A stretch of 64,000 nt of DNA. It comes from Branchiostoma floridae. Taxonomy: Eukaryota; Chordata; Leptocardii; Amphioxiformes; Branchiostomatidae. The stretch lies in contig NW_023365750.1 of assembly GCF_000003815.2 (NCBI RefSeq), forward strand, positions 248,479 to 312,478, given 5' to 3'. Both the position numbers and the translations under genes were made by a program. A model generated the notes under the pieces. The model was given only the letters and a program-made list of their open reading frames with translations. It had not been told where the DNA came from and searched no databases. This document shows, piece by piece, positions 20,933 to 33,700 of this stretch. Within the stretch, counting starts at the first letter, position 1, and each line of letters starts with the position of its first letter.

Positions 20933-21339
20933 AAGCACGAGTTACCCCTCCCCTAGTTAACACATAAGCACACAGTATGGACTTCACAAATTATTTTTAT
21001 CGGGGTCGGTAAATCCAATGAGCTTTTAAAAGCTGATAAATTCTCCTTGGTTAATCAGTGTAAAATAAATTACGGAAGTTTTGTATAGTAACTTCATTGT
21101 TGTATAGAAATGATTTTGAATAACGTTCACTATAAACAAGCTACTTTCACCTTTGAACTTTAACTCTGGGTGATGTTGACGGAAGTCCGTGTAAATTTTA
21201 ACTTTATTCTCTCACGTGACATGCTCCACATTCATTGGACGTACAAATAAAACTGAATTCTTACATCACTCTCAGCGTCGCCAGGACGTCAATTGTCAAC
21301 GTCAGAATAAATTTGAAAACATGAAATAGATACACACAA

Positions 21340-21648
21340 ACAATTTAATTCCCTAGTGTGGTGACCCTGAAGATGCCCGGGGCATCTGCCGGCGCTATAC
21401 AAAGTTATGTGACCCAAGACCTTTACATTCAGGCACATAATTCAGCCAGGTGTGTAAAGGTCCCACAAGGAAACGGCATGAGTCCACATGCGGGTTTGTC
21501 TGTTCACGTTCCCTGAAGAAGACATTGTTCTTGCGTGATTGTAGGTCTAGAGGCAAGGCCTACTTTCAAGTTGGACTTAAATCTATCATACTGTGTTGAC
21601 ATTCTCGTAAGAAACGGTCCTAATGGTGTTCTCTTGTATGACTGCACA
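21340..21648 (+). promoter_or_regulatory. Conserved 5' region of gene B
   Basis: Close copies precede all three visible start codons (here, 42395-42694 and 57945-58242). Shared blocks are GTGTGGTGACNCTGAAGAT, GGCACATAATTCAG, AAAGGTCCCACAAGGAAAC and GTTTGTCTGTTCAC. The TATA-like position reads TGTAAA at about 21453. Promoter role inferred from position and conservation among recent copies, which is weak evidence because the copies are young. Confidence 0.5.
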
Positions 21649-21703
21649 ATGAAGTTTGCCCTGGGGATAGTTGGCGCACTCATGGTGGCTAATTTTAGCC
21701 TGG
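21649..21703 (+). CDS. Gene B exon 1, signal peptide
   Basis: [19 protein letters not shown], a short basic start and a hydrophobic core. The donor GTAAGTAC follows in phase 1. Start choice: the ATG is preceded by conserved CTGCACA in B, C and D, and an upstream in-frame stop in gene C excludes a longer N-terminus there. Confidence 0.85.
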
Positions 21704-24700
21704 GTAAGTACAAATGTGTTTACTAATTTTCTGTCAACGTGCTTAATGTTACCTTGTTCTTCAGTGTATACAGCTTTGTGAATACGCTTTCGATTGTTTG
21801 GAGCCCTGTCGCAATCCCTTTGTCTCAAATCTAATACGTAAGCTATAGTCTTTTACGCAGGCGACCATTTTTAAGTTTGCTGGCATAATGTCCGCAATCA
21901 ATATCTGATCCCATTTAGTACAGTTTACCACGCTCTGGCATTTTCCCTTCTTACGAAGACTTTCCATCAATTTTGTGACATCTGTGAATGTTTCGTACAT
22001 AATTCAGTCATCTGTGGACGGATTGTTTTAGTCAATGGGAGGTTTTGATGTAGCCATCTTTTAAAAATACATGAATACAGATAAGTTCAGTTACATGCAT
22101 GTTGTCATTTCTTGTGCATATTTGCATCTTCTAACCCAATCCAGACGGGATGTCACAAAATTGATGGAAAGTCTTCGTAAGAAGGGAAAATGCCAGAGCG
22201 TGAGAAGGCTCATTCGACCCCCCCCCCCCCCCTCATAATTTCCAAACATCTAATAGTATCATCACCAAATCTGTAGGGGTGATAAACTTGTTAAGTTTCA
22301 AACTCCTCTGCATTTGATATCTTTATGGCGCAATATGACGTAATTATTACGTCATTAAGCTGATTTGATATCTAAAACGGCCTAACTACTAGTAGGGAAC
22401 TCTCACAATAAGTTTTGTATTTAAAAAAAAGTTAACAATAAAGGGTTTCATATTAGTATTCGCCTCACAATACCTCTGTTTACTGTAGCAAAAACATATG
22501 TATTTTAGATAGATTTCTATCTGCCATGTTTGATTATCAGCCTAAACTAGAAAGGCCGGTATTTGCTTAGGAGCAAATTCAGCTATTTTCACTCCGCTCT
22601 CCCCTTTATGCAAAAATGGACTTTTCCAAAATTGAACTTGAAAAATCCAATGTGAGTACTGTACGGTAATCAAACTTTTATTTCTTTATTACAACACGCA
22701 CACAGCATGCTAATGTTTCACACATTAACAAAGCAAGCACCGTTTTACTTCAAGAAAAAAAAATAATGTCACAAACGGAAATTTTCTACTGATGCAACAC
22801 GTTATGCGACCCTAAACGTTGGTATTACGTACCCACAGCAGACAATAGCGTGGTTATGATTAAAGTTTTCCTGCTTATTTACACAAGGCAAGGGTAATTA
22901 CTGCACTTATTCAAGGTTGTCACAAGCATAACTAATCTTCATACAAGCGGACATCACCAAACTGCACTACACTTTTAACTCTTTACCAAGATATGCTTAT
23001 TAGCCGTTTTTAGCGAAGTGCAATTTAAAAAAAAATCCAATTGGATATCATGGCTGCACTGCAATTACATTATCATTACAAATACATATAAATGTATGCA
23101 CATTGTATTCAGACAAAAAGGATCGCATTCTGTTTTTATACTAAGAGTTAATCAGCTAATACATTATATTGATGAACAAAGCTAATTAGCGACTGTATGT
23201 TTGCACGGAGTCTGTTTTGCATATCTAAATGTTTTGCATGCCTTTTGTTTGAAAAAAGGATGCAGCAATTGCAGTTATTATACGTCTGTTATAAACTTAA
23301 CGTCCCATCTATTTTCCACATAAACTAATCAGTTTATGATTATCTAATTATTCTGATTAACTGTTTGTACTACAGTGCATTACTAAATTACACAGCATAT
23401 ACCATGACGTGGTGTCTGAAAAGTCATAAAAACGTATTCATGTCTGTCATGAAATACAATGTTTGAACTCATGGTTGGTATAATAATATCTCTAATACGC
23501 GACAATCCAATCTCGTTGGGAGGTCTCGCGAGACTGTAATCTGGCCGCGCGCGCGCGTGATTTGACAGTCGGACGGTAACAGCCTTTAGCAGCCCAGCTG
23601 CTAACAATGGCTTCTCCCAGCATCGACTCGATCGAGTCAACTTCAGAGATTCGTTGTGCTATTATTTGGCAACATCCGCCGGTAAATCGGCATGCCATGA
23701 GCAGATAATATTGTTGTGAACCTATGGACTCGATATCGTGCTGTAAATTTGCAAATTTCTGGTCATTTTTCACAATTTTTGACGGGCGGTTTATGCTTGC
23801 TTGTCGTGAGAAAAACGTGCATATAGGCGCGTCGCCTTACTTGTAGTTACTCGGATAAGTTTGGCTCAAGCCGTAAAAATATCCCACAAAAGCTTACAAG
23901 TACCATCATTGGATCCTTGTAGATCCAAACTCGTAAGACTTTCGGCGATTTTGACCGTAAATTAGTCGATGGCAACATATCGGCCTTTGGGAGTTTACGC
24001 GTACGTGAGTTGGGGAGGGGGGCGTGTTTCCGTGTTCGTTTTGATCAAGACGGGGTCACTTTTCCGACTATGTCTATGATTTCAGTTTTCGCCGGATGAA
24101 ACTCTACAAAAACGTGAACATATCGATGTAGGGTCCTTCTGGGTAGAAATCTAGCATGGTTTCGGCGGCTTTGTGGGCAACTTTTTATTGGTTAACTTCA
24201 TACGTGATGAGTGGGTGTGTCTGCAAATGTATAACGTTTGGCATTTGCTGTTCTTTTTCAGATCAACGCGTCGCGATCGAAATTCACATCATCAGGGAAA
24301 TACTGCAAATCATATGGATGCAATAGCCGTATTTCATGTTTTATAAAAGATGTCTTAACATATGTTCTTACTCGATCTCGTAGAGCTTTGCAACTCATGC
24401 TTTTGAGAAATGATAATTACATGTATATATCATTAGTGTTTTTCCAAATGATAGACAAGTTCTCACAGCATTTACAGTATTGACGAAAATAAGCATCCGA
24501 TAAGTAATACTTTTGGGAAATGGTAATGTTTCATACACATAATCATTCAAATGTACATTGTATTAACCCTCAAGCACCCGACCTTTTTTTGCGACTAAAA
24601 TGACCGAGTGGGGTCCAAACGGACCCCAAAATGTTTTGTTCATAAAATCTCAGTACCATTTCATATCGACAATCATTGTATATACATTGCTTCGTCAATG

Positions 24701-27700
24701 TAAGAGAAAGATTTTGAGATGTTAAGGTGTTCATAATTCCAACTCATTATCATAATTTATGCAAAAATTCAGAAGGACCATGTTTTGCACTAAACCTATT
24801 CCGACCAGATAGGGGAATTTTGAGGCCCTCAGCAACATTTATGTCGCATAACTCATGAACGGCTAGAGCTAAAGCTACGAAACTTGGTAATTTATCACAA
24901 AATATTGTTTGCAAAAGTTTTTGGACAATAAAGTAAGTTTATCATTTTTGGGGGTTGCCATGGCAACCATATTCTAACAGGCATATTTTTGCCAAAATTT
25001 GACAATTTCAATTTAAACAAAGTTTTCTTGGTAAACTACACCTGTTTTCTGACAACAATTAAATTCTATGAAATTCAATGTAATTTTCATGACTTAAAAT
25101 TTATAATTTATGCTAATTTCGTGACGTTATTGGTCAAAATCCAAGATGGCCGCCCTAATTAGACAAATGACGTCATAATGTCGTCATATTACATGTTGAT
25201 GACACAGAAATTTTTGTGATGATTTAGGTTTACATTCTTATTATTGTCTAAAAGTTTGGTAGTCATACTGTAAGTGGTTAAGGAGTTAGCCTCCAAAGTT
25301 TGTTTTAAAAACTGCACATTTTTGCTGGGGTCCGTTTGGACCCCAGAGGGACTGAACACAAACTTTCTTTATAATTTCCACATTATGGTACCAATCTTTG
25401 CGAAAACTTAGGAGAAGGTATAAGACATATTGACTGACAAAGTCACGGAAGGATTTTTTCGTCAGGTCAAAAATGTTCAAATGGCACTTCAAAATGTACG
25501 CCTGGGGTCCAAATGGACCCCACTCGGGTGTTTGAGGGTTAAAATGTGAACTTTCAACATCTCTGACTGTTTTTGTGTGGCATAATTTTTGCAACAAATG
25601 AGACATCGTCCTACTCAGACCTAAGACAGGTAAGCCGTAAGGTGTCCACTTCCCTGTGCTATACATAGTAGTCCACTGTATTCTGCCGATGCAGTGGTCT
25701 GGACACTCTGCATCAACAACTTCCGAAGTCTTTCTTCATACATACCATAGAGTTTCTTACCTCCTTTGGCTCTTTGAGTGAACAGCTCCGGTAGTATGGC
25801 TGTTTTGTGAAAGTGGTCAAGCTTTGGGATATTCTTCTTCTGCCATTCTGAGTCTACTTTAATTCGTTCGCAGAATAAATTATCCCTGCCAAAGTAGACA
25901 ACGAAGTCCGCCCAATTTAAGTTACAGCAATAGACATTCCCTTGCACTTGGTGGTGGTACCTGTGTGACGTCTTGAGTGCTGCACTGCTGTCTACCTTAA
26001 AGTTTGTTCTTTGGACTGCCTATTTTAGGCGTGAGTCCTTTCTTTGAATGGGGACACAATGAATACACGAATGCGTTACTGGAAATACATGCAGTAGATG
26101 TACACATTTCCCGTTAAAAAGTATAAAAACGCACATTTCTAATTTCATGTTCATGGTGAAATTATCCCTTCCGAGCTGTCTTTTTACCAGACAATCCCAG
26201 TGCTTAAGTAACGTGTTATCATCAAGTACATTTGGGGGGATCTTGAAAAATATGATGCATGTTGGCACTTTCTCTTCATTGACACACTTGGACTGACGGC
26301 TATTGCATCCATATGATTTGCAGTATTTCCCTGCTGATGTGAATTTCGATCGCGATAAACAACAGTCCTGGTGGTGTATCCTCTTCCTCCAGTAGAAAAT
26401 AGAATAGAATACAATAATTAGTATTTCCTTTGTGTAATTTCATGTACTGCCAGAGTAAAAGGAAGATCCTTTTTGTTTGTTGATTAGAAAAAAAGCCACA
26501 CCTGATTACATATATTCTTGTACAACCAACCTGAATGGACAATTCACAACATAGTGTAACGTTTGTACTAGTAGATTTGCCCTTGAAAATCTGTTCTATC
26601 ATATAACGTTACTATGGAAGAGAACTACTGTACACTTTTCACCGATAATTAGTAGAATCATATCATAATGTTTAATTAGTAGAATTGTAAGATATACTCT
26701 GTATTCTTTCTTTTTTCGTTGCAGTTTAAAGTTGGCCATACAAAATTGACTGTACTTTTTGTCGTGTCAATAAAGCTTGATGATACAATACTAGTACTGT
26801 CTCATCAGTCACTGCAAAGCGCAACAATATTCCATGCATGCGCTCCCACTTACCGCGGCATTCTGACGCTACGGTATCGCTTATCCAGACACTCTAAACG
26901 TGGGTAAATCAAACAAAAACTGCACAATAACGACGACAAGTTACCCAAACTTGTTACTGCATTTGTGTATTGTTGCCAATTTTAAGATAAACAGTACAAT
27001 TTTTCACTTACTTTTAACGGACTTCTTCCCGGCGACATATATGTACTCCCAGCCGCTAAGTTGAAAAACCCTTCCTCATTGGCTGTACCCGAGCTGACCA
27101 ATCAGGTCATCGCTTCCGCTAAGTGTCGGGCGCATATTGGTTCCCTTCTAAATTCAATTAGCCACAATGCACAGCTGCAGGTAAACAGCTTACGTCACGC
27201 GCGGAAACGTCCATAACCATATATGGTGCAACGGACGCACGTGCAAACGTGACCATATATGGTTACACGCGCGAAACGCGAGCTCGGTGAAAATATGCGT
27301 AGATACCCCGGCAAATTGGCTTTTAAATGATTTTGAAGTGACGTTTGGCCAAAAATAATACCGGGGTCCTTTTAATAAGTATCTCACGCAGTATCATACC
27401 AACTTTCAAGTCATCTGGACGTAATACCTGGGCACGGGAGACATTAATATACAGCCGGGCCAGAAAATGACCTTAAAACATCCCTAAAATCATTGTAAAG
27501 GTATCTATCAAAAAAATGAGAAAAACGGGTCTGGGTATTGGCCCACTGTACCCTTGTGCCAAATTTCAGGCCATTTGGTCCAGGAACGACGGAGAGGAAT
27601 CACTTTAAAGGTCGCGACAGGAGAAAGAAAGAAAGAAAGAAAGAAGAAACCGTATGAAAACAATATTTTCACTCGAAGCGTACCTACGGTACGCGGAGTG

Positions 27701-30700
27701 AAAATAAATATACGTCTTGAGATTCATCGTTTTGAATATACTATCCATGAGTTCCTTGAAAACGGATTGAAACGTTCGGATATATGTTTTTTGTATAAAA
27801 ATACCAAATTGTGACTTCTCATTATGATATTGTCCACCACATTGGATTTCGACCAATTACGTGACCACATTAGCATGGATTATAAAGATCTAAGTATAAA
27901 TCTAAATATAAAAGATATTGAAGATATATGAAAACAGATGTGGTTTGAAACAAAGTCTTAAAATCTCACTGCATTTTTAAACCCCAAATTAGTAAATTTC
28001 GTAAAATATGCCTTTCAGAAACCCGTTGTCATGGCTTTAACCATTTCTGGATAGGGTCGCATATAACAGTATTTATGGGTGACCTCCGTGAGCAAGTGTT
28101 GAGACAGTGTAAGTTGGCCTGCGATGCTTCTTCGGCCGGCGTGAATTTTCGCCTTTATACTATACCTGGTAATACCTTTACGTCGCCTGCAGTTCCATGA
28201 CCTTCGCTCGGGGTCAAATCAAAGTGTCTTTTAAAAGAACGAGCCGGGAAATCTCTGCTCATTTTCAGATATTCGTGTAGGTTGTGTCCTGCACTTCAAT
28301 ACATTAAATTCCTGTTAATTGTTTCTGCACCCTACTATAAATTCTGATGCGTTACGTGCAAACGTTCCAGAGTGTCTTGTAGGATCTAAAATCCAAGTGC
28401 AAGACCATCTTTAAGTCTTCCGGACCGGATCATCTAACTGTACACAATGCAATTATGCATCGATTTCAGCTAACACAGTCACACTGGTAACTCGGGCGTA
28501 GCGGAATACGCCGTGTCGAAGTTAATTTTAATATAGGCGTAATTTATAATGGTTACATTTAAGATAGCACTATCATCATCTGTTACGTAATGAAGATTAA
28601 TCAGTTAAATTTATTCGCTTTTTTACAGCTTTCCACGATTTTCAACAGATTCCACCTCCATTGGGTAAGTGCCGCAATGCTTCATGTCTAGTAATATCGC
28701 GGTGCTTTATATGCGAAGACGGTTAACCTTATTCAGACCGGTTAACCCTATTTGGTTCAAGGTTGACTAAAAAAAAGCCCGGTCTAAATATGGTTAAGTA
28801 CTGCGCTGTGCTGTACTGACCTTTCAGCTTCTAACGGACCACCAATGCTATGGTAATCTTGAAATTAAAGTCATCAATATATAAACAACATGAGATTCCT
28901 CGACCTCATTAAAATAATTAAATCTTTGCCATTCCACGTAAAAAAGAAATGTAACAAAACTTTCCGACTGCCCTAGCTAATACGACTATTGTCATTGTAA
29001 TCATCAGTGGCCGTCTTGTAACGCTTTTTAAATTTTATATACCTATATCGGTGATGTTTTTTTTTTATAGCAAAAGATGTACTGTAATAGTTTTTTTCAA
29101 GGCATGCCATGAACAACGTCAAACATTTCTTATTTCCTTTAGCCATCACGTGTCCTTATCCAGTAGACTTGGTCTTCCTCCTGGACAGCACGGAGAGTTT
29201 AAGAACGAGTGGTTTCGAGGATGCAAAGACCTTCATCCAGAATGTAGTCAACTACTTCACATTAGGAGAAAACGACACAAGGGTCGGTGTTGTCACGTTT
29301 AGCAACCATGATGAGCAAGTCACACGCGTGAAACTCAATGAAAATTACACCAGAGTTGAGCTTTTAACTGAGATTCGTAACATTCCTTACGACAGAGGTC
29401 ACACCTTCACTGGACTTGGTCTCGACCACGTGCGTAATAACTCATTTCTTGAAGTAAACGGCCGGCGGAATGATACTCTCGACTTCCTAATCGTACTAAC
29501 CGACGATGAGTCCGAGGATGACATCGTCCGTCCGGCACAGCTGGTACGTCAGATGGGCATCACCGTGTTTGCTGTGGGAGTTGGCGAGGAAAGCGACATT
29601 CATCAAGCTACTCTAGAGACGATTGCTGGTACTCCAGACAGGGTGTTCAGGCTGGCGGACCATGATTTCCTTGTGGATGACGAGCACCCAAAATCTATAA
29701 GGGAGTCGATTTGTAACGGTGAGTTCTACCTAATGTCCTACTTCCTTTATATGCCCTGTAAATATACTTGTAGACATAGTTTTAAAAGCACATACATACC
29801 TCAACGAGGTCTCTAATCGATTGAGAGTAATATATTTGTTTTCATATTCAAAAATCTTTAAAAAAAGGATGTTCATTTTTTGCATTCTGATTAAGTTGTG
29901 TATGAAGACAGATATTTGGAAATAGGCTTTAAACGATTTTTCTTTATCAATACCAACATTAAGGCAAAGGGAACAAATCCAAATAATGGATCAAATTTAA
30001 ACATTGCAACACAATATAATAGAATCGTACAACTAATGTGGAGTAGTCAACGAATTACAGATCCATATTTAAAACACCTGACATTTCTTTACAGCGAGTA
30101 ACATGTGCGATCCATCCCCGTGTCACGCCAACGCCACCTGCCGACTGTTGGGTAGAACCTACACGTGCACGTGTAATGTAGGGTTCGTCGGGGACGGTCG
30201 TGTTTTCTGTATAGGTTCGTAGTGAATCAATTCCCATCAAAACCTCTTGTTATCATTTTTAGTCTGTCAGATGTCGTTGCAGCACAACATCGAATAATGT
30301 GTGTCAGACACTCAGAATATGTTTTCATGTTTTACTTTTTGTAATACAAATCTAAGAATCCATGTGTATTATCTATTTCCAGTTGTACAATGCCCTGTCC
30401 TGAATGCACCAGCGAACGGTGCGCTGACTCCTACAAACAGACGTCAGTACCAGGATCAGGTCACCTTCACCTGTATCACCGGGTACAACCTGGTCGGTCA
30501 AACCATGCTTACCTGTCTTGTGAATGGTACCTGGAGTGCAAGTCCGCCGACATGCAACCGTTAGTAAACATGTTGTTTGTTTGTACACATCACCACAAAA
30601 TAAATTATGTTTTCCATTCTAGTTGTACACTCGTTACCATGCGAAAGCACGCACTCTGTCTTTGATCTCGAGACCGTTAGAGGGCGTCTCTTTTCATTTC

Positions 30701-33700
30701 AGCTATCCAATGTCCGGCTCAGACTGCACCAGCTAACGGAGCGATAAGTCCTACCGGATGGCAAAACTACCAGGTAACAGTCAGTTACACCTGTAACAAC
30801 GGATACGTACGGAGCGGCGCTACTAGTGCCACATGCCAAGCTGACGGAACATGGAGCAACCCTGTTCATACATGCACACGTAAGATGACTATCTAGTTCA
30901 TATGTGCTAGCTGTGTTCACGAAATTGTATTATACTGACACTTATGAGACGATTAAGAGAGCAATAAAGGCACATTTTGTGTTTAAAGCATTATAGACGG
31001 TCATAGATTCAAACCCGTTGCTTTTTTTCTTAGCACAGAAATATTTCCATTATGAGATCCGCGTAATAAAATGTTATTGAAAATTTTAGCCAGACAGTGT
31101 CCGGCGTTGACGGCCCCAGCTAACGGAGCGCGGTCACCCACTACCGGTTCAAACTTCTACATAAACACGATATCGTTCACCTGTAACTCGGGATATCAAC
31201 TAACCGGAAACTCTCCTCTAACGTGCCAGGCTGACGGAACATGGAGCAACAATGTTCCAACATGCACACGTAAGTTGAAATTGACACTCATATACACAGA
31301 CCATTTCTAGCAAAATGTAGCTATGTAGATACCTGCACTATGGTAGTTAGAGCCTATTAAAAGTGAGCGACCGAAGCGAACTCCTACCAGGACACGGTTA
31401 CGTTCACCTGTAGTTTGGGGGAACGGAGATATATATATATACTGTCCAGCAATGTCCATCTAATTGTTGTATACATATACAGTATTCAGAAGATGATATT
31501 TAGACACAATCCGTTCGTCGACGTCAATAGGCGTCTATCTGCGCATATTCATGTTATAATAGATAAATAGTAATAATAAAATGTTTTGATCATTTCAGGT
31601 ATACAATGTCCGGCGTTGACGGCCCCAACAAATGGAATTCGGACACCCGCGACCGGAGCGAACCTTTACCAGGACACGATCACCTTCAGCTGTAACAACG
31701 GCTATGTACGGGTCGGGGATTTTGACACCAGGTGCCAAGCTGACGGAACATGGACTAATCCTGTCCCAACATGCACACGTAAGATGTCTTTGACAATGAT
31801 ATAGATGCGATAAATTTCAAGCAAAATGCACTTTTTAAACAACTACACAATAGTAATGAGAGCATAGGGCCCCTCTCATTATTTCAACATCGGTATGCAA
31901 ACAGACGTCAACAAACGAACCGTATACGCATGATTACAGTTTACATTTGATAGTGGCGAAGCGGTTGTATGTCCCGTATACTGTCGTCACCATTAGAAAC
32001 GGTCGATGTCATATCGCTGACCCTTCTGTACCATATCCGATACGGTTTCATGACATATTTATTTGGGGAGGGGGGGGAGTAAGAAAATATATACAAAGCA
32101 AAATTTCAATTATAAACGTATGACGTTATTCGTGATGAATGTCAAATGCATATTGAAAAAAGGGCACCAGGTCGAAATCCCAAAGCCCAAATCTTAACCC
32201 CAAACCAGCCTGCGCCACAGAACAGCTCGGTATTGACAGAGCATGTTAACGTCGGTACATATGATGTAACGTGCTTATGTATGAAAAAAGGCCAGAACTT
32301 TACAAAATGGAAAAATATGGTAGTATAAAGTGAGAGTATTAGACGTTTGACACTTATTACTACTACTTGTAGTCTAAACGTCGACAGAAATATCGCTCTA
32401 TGTACATAGACTCAAAAGTTTTCTCTAAAAATCGTAAACCATTTTAGCCAGACAGTGTCCGGCGTTGACGGCCCCAGCTAATGGGGCACGGACACCCTCT
32501 ACCGGAGCGACCTCCTACCAGGACCAGGTAACTTTCACCTGTAACGCGGGATATCAACTGAATGGAGCCTCTCCTGCGACGTGCCAAGCTGACGGAACAT
32601 GGAGCAACTCTGTCCCAACATGCACACGTAAGATGACTTTGACACTTACAAGCAATATCCGGCAAAAAATTAGTTTTCGGACGCCAATATTCTAGGAGTG
32701 AGAAAATCAAAAGGTTTGCCTCTTAAGCTTTCAGTATTTAAGTCAAACGTTGGAAACATGACGTTTACAAACAAACCGTAGTTTACACAGGCATAAAACT
32801 ACATAGTGGTGGGAGAATGATTGAATGACACTGCTTTCTATAATTCAACAAAAAGATGTTGCTCTATAAATGTACATATCTTAACGGTCCTTCATAAACT
32901 ATTACAGCCGTACCATGCCCGGCGTTGACGGCCCCAAATAACGGAGCGCTGAATCCTCTGGCTGGACCGTACGTCTACCAGAACCAGGTGACAGTCACAT
33001 GTAACTCGGGATACCAACTGAGTGGAGTCTCTTCTCTAACATGCCAAGCGAATGGCCAATGGAGCAATGCTGTTCCAACATGCGCACGTAAGACGACTTC
33101 CAAGTTGATATATGATAGTAATGCCTTATGCAAATGTATTACACAAACATTTTGCATATAGCAGAGAGCGTAAAAAGACTATAAGCAATAGATCTTTATA
33201 AGAAATGTTATTGGTCGTTTCAGCCAGACAATGTCCGGTGCTGCATGCTCCAACCAATGGAGCACGGACGCCCCCTATCGGATCGAACCTATACCAGAAC
33301 CAGATAACGTTCATCTGTAACACCGGATACGACCTGGACGGAGTCTCTCCAGTGACGTGCCAAGCTGACGGAACATGGAGCAACCGTGTTCCAATATGTA
33401 GACGTAAGGCGACCTTTGACTAATTGAATATTTTCAACGTAATGTATTTTACACATCTAAACATAAGTAAATATTTTTCTTTGGGCGTCTAGTTTTCAAA
33501 TGACCGTTCAAATCTTTCGAAATAAATATTGTTCTAAGCAACATTACTATGTAGATCCCTAAAAGGTTCCTGAACAATTCAAGTTATCGATTTTAGCGAG
33601 GTGTCCGATGTTGACGGCACCAACTGATGGAGCACGGACGCCCCCTACCGGAGCAATCTCCTACCAGGACGTGATCAGGTTCACATGTAACTCTGGATAC

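Larger units (their letters stand above)
22549..27712. mobile_element. About 5.2 kb present in gene B intron 1 but absent from gene C
   Basis: In gene C the sequence passes directly from GATTATCAGCCT to GTCTTGAGATTCATCG. In gene B these lie at the two ends of this block. ATTTTCACTCCGC near 22585 and GGAGTGAAAAT near 27690 are inverted near its edges and may be termini. The block carries a piggyBac-like MITE and minus-strand THAP and YqaJ fragments. It could be one composite transposon or nested insertions. Loss from C cannot be excluded. Confidence 0.5.

Noticed and set aside
20609-20938. Overlapping ORFs of TH and CV repeats
   Set aside because: Microsatellite artefact on both strands.
25286-25666. 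126-codon minus-strand ORF
   Set aside because: It runs across the terminus of the piggyBac-like element, so it is not a single ancestral coding unit.
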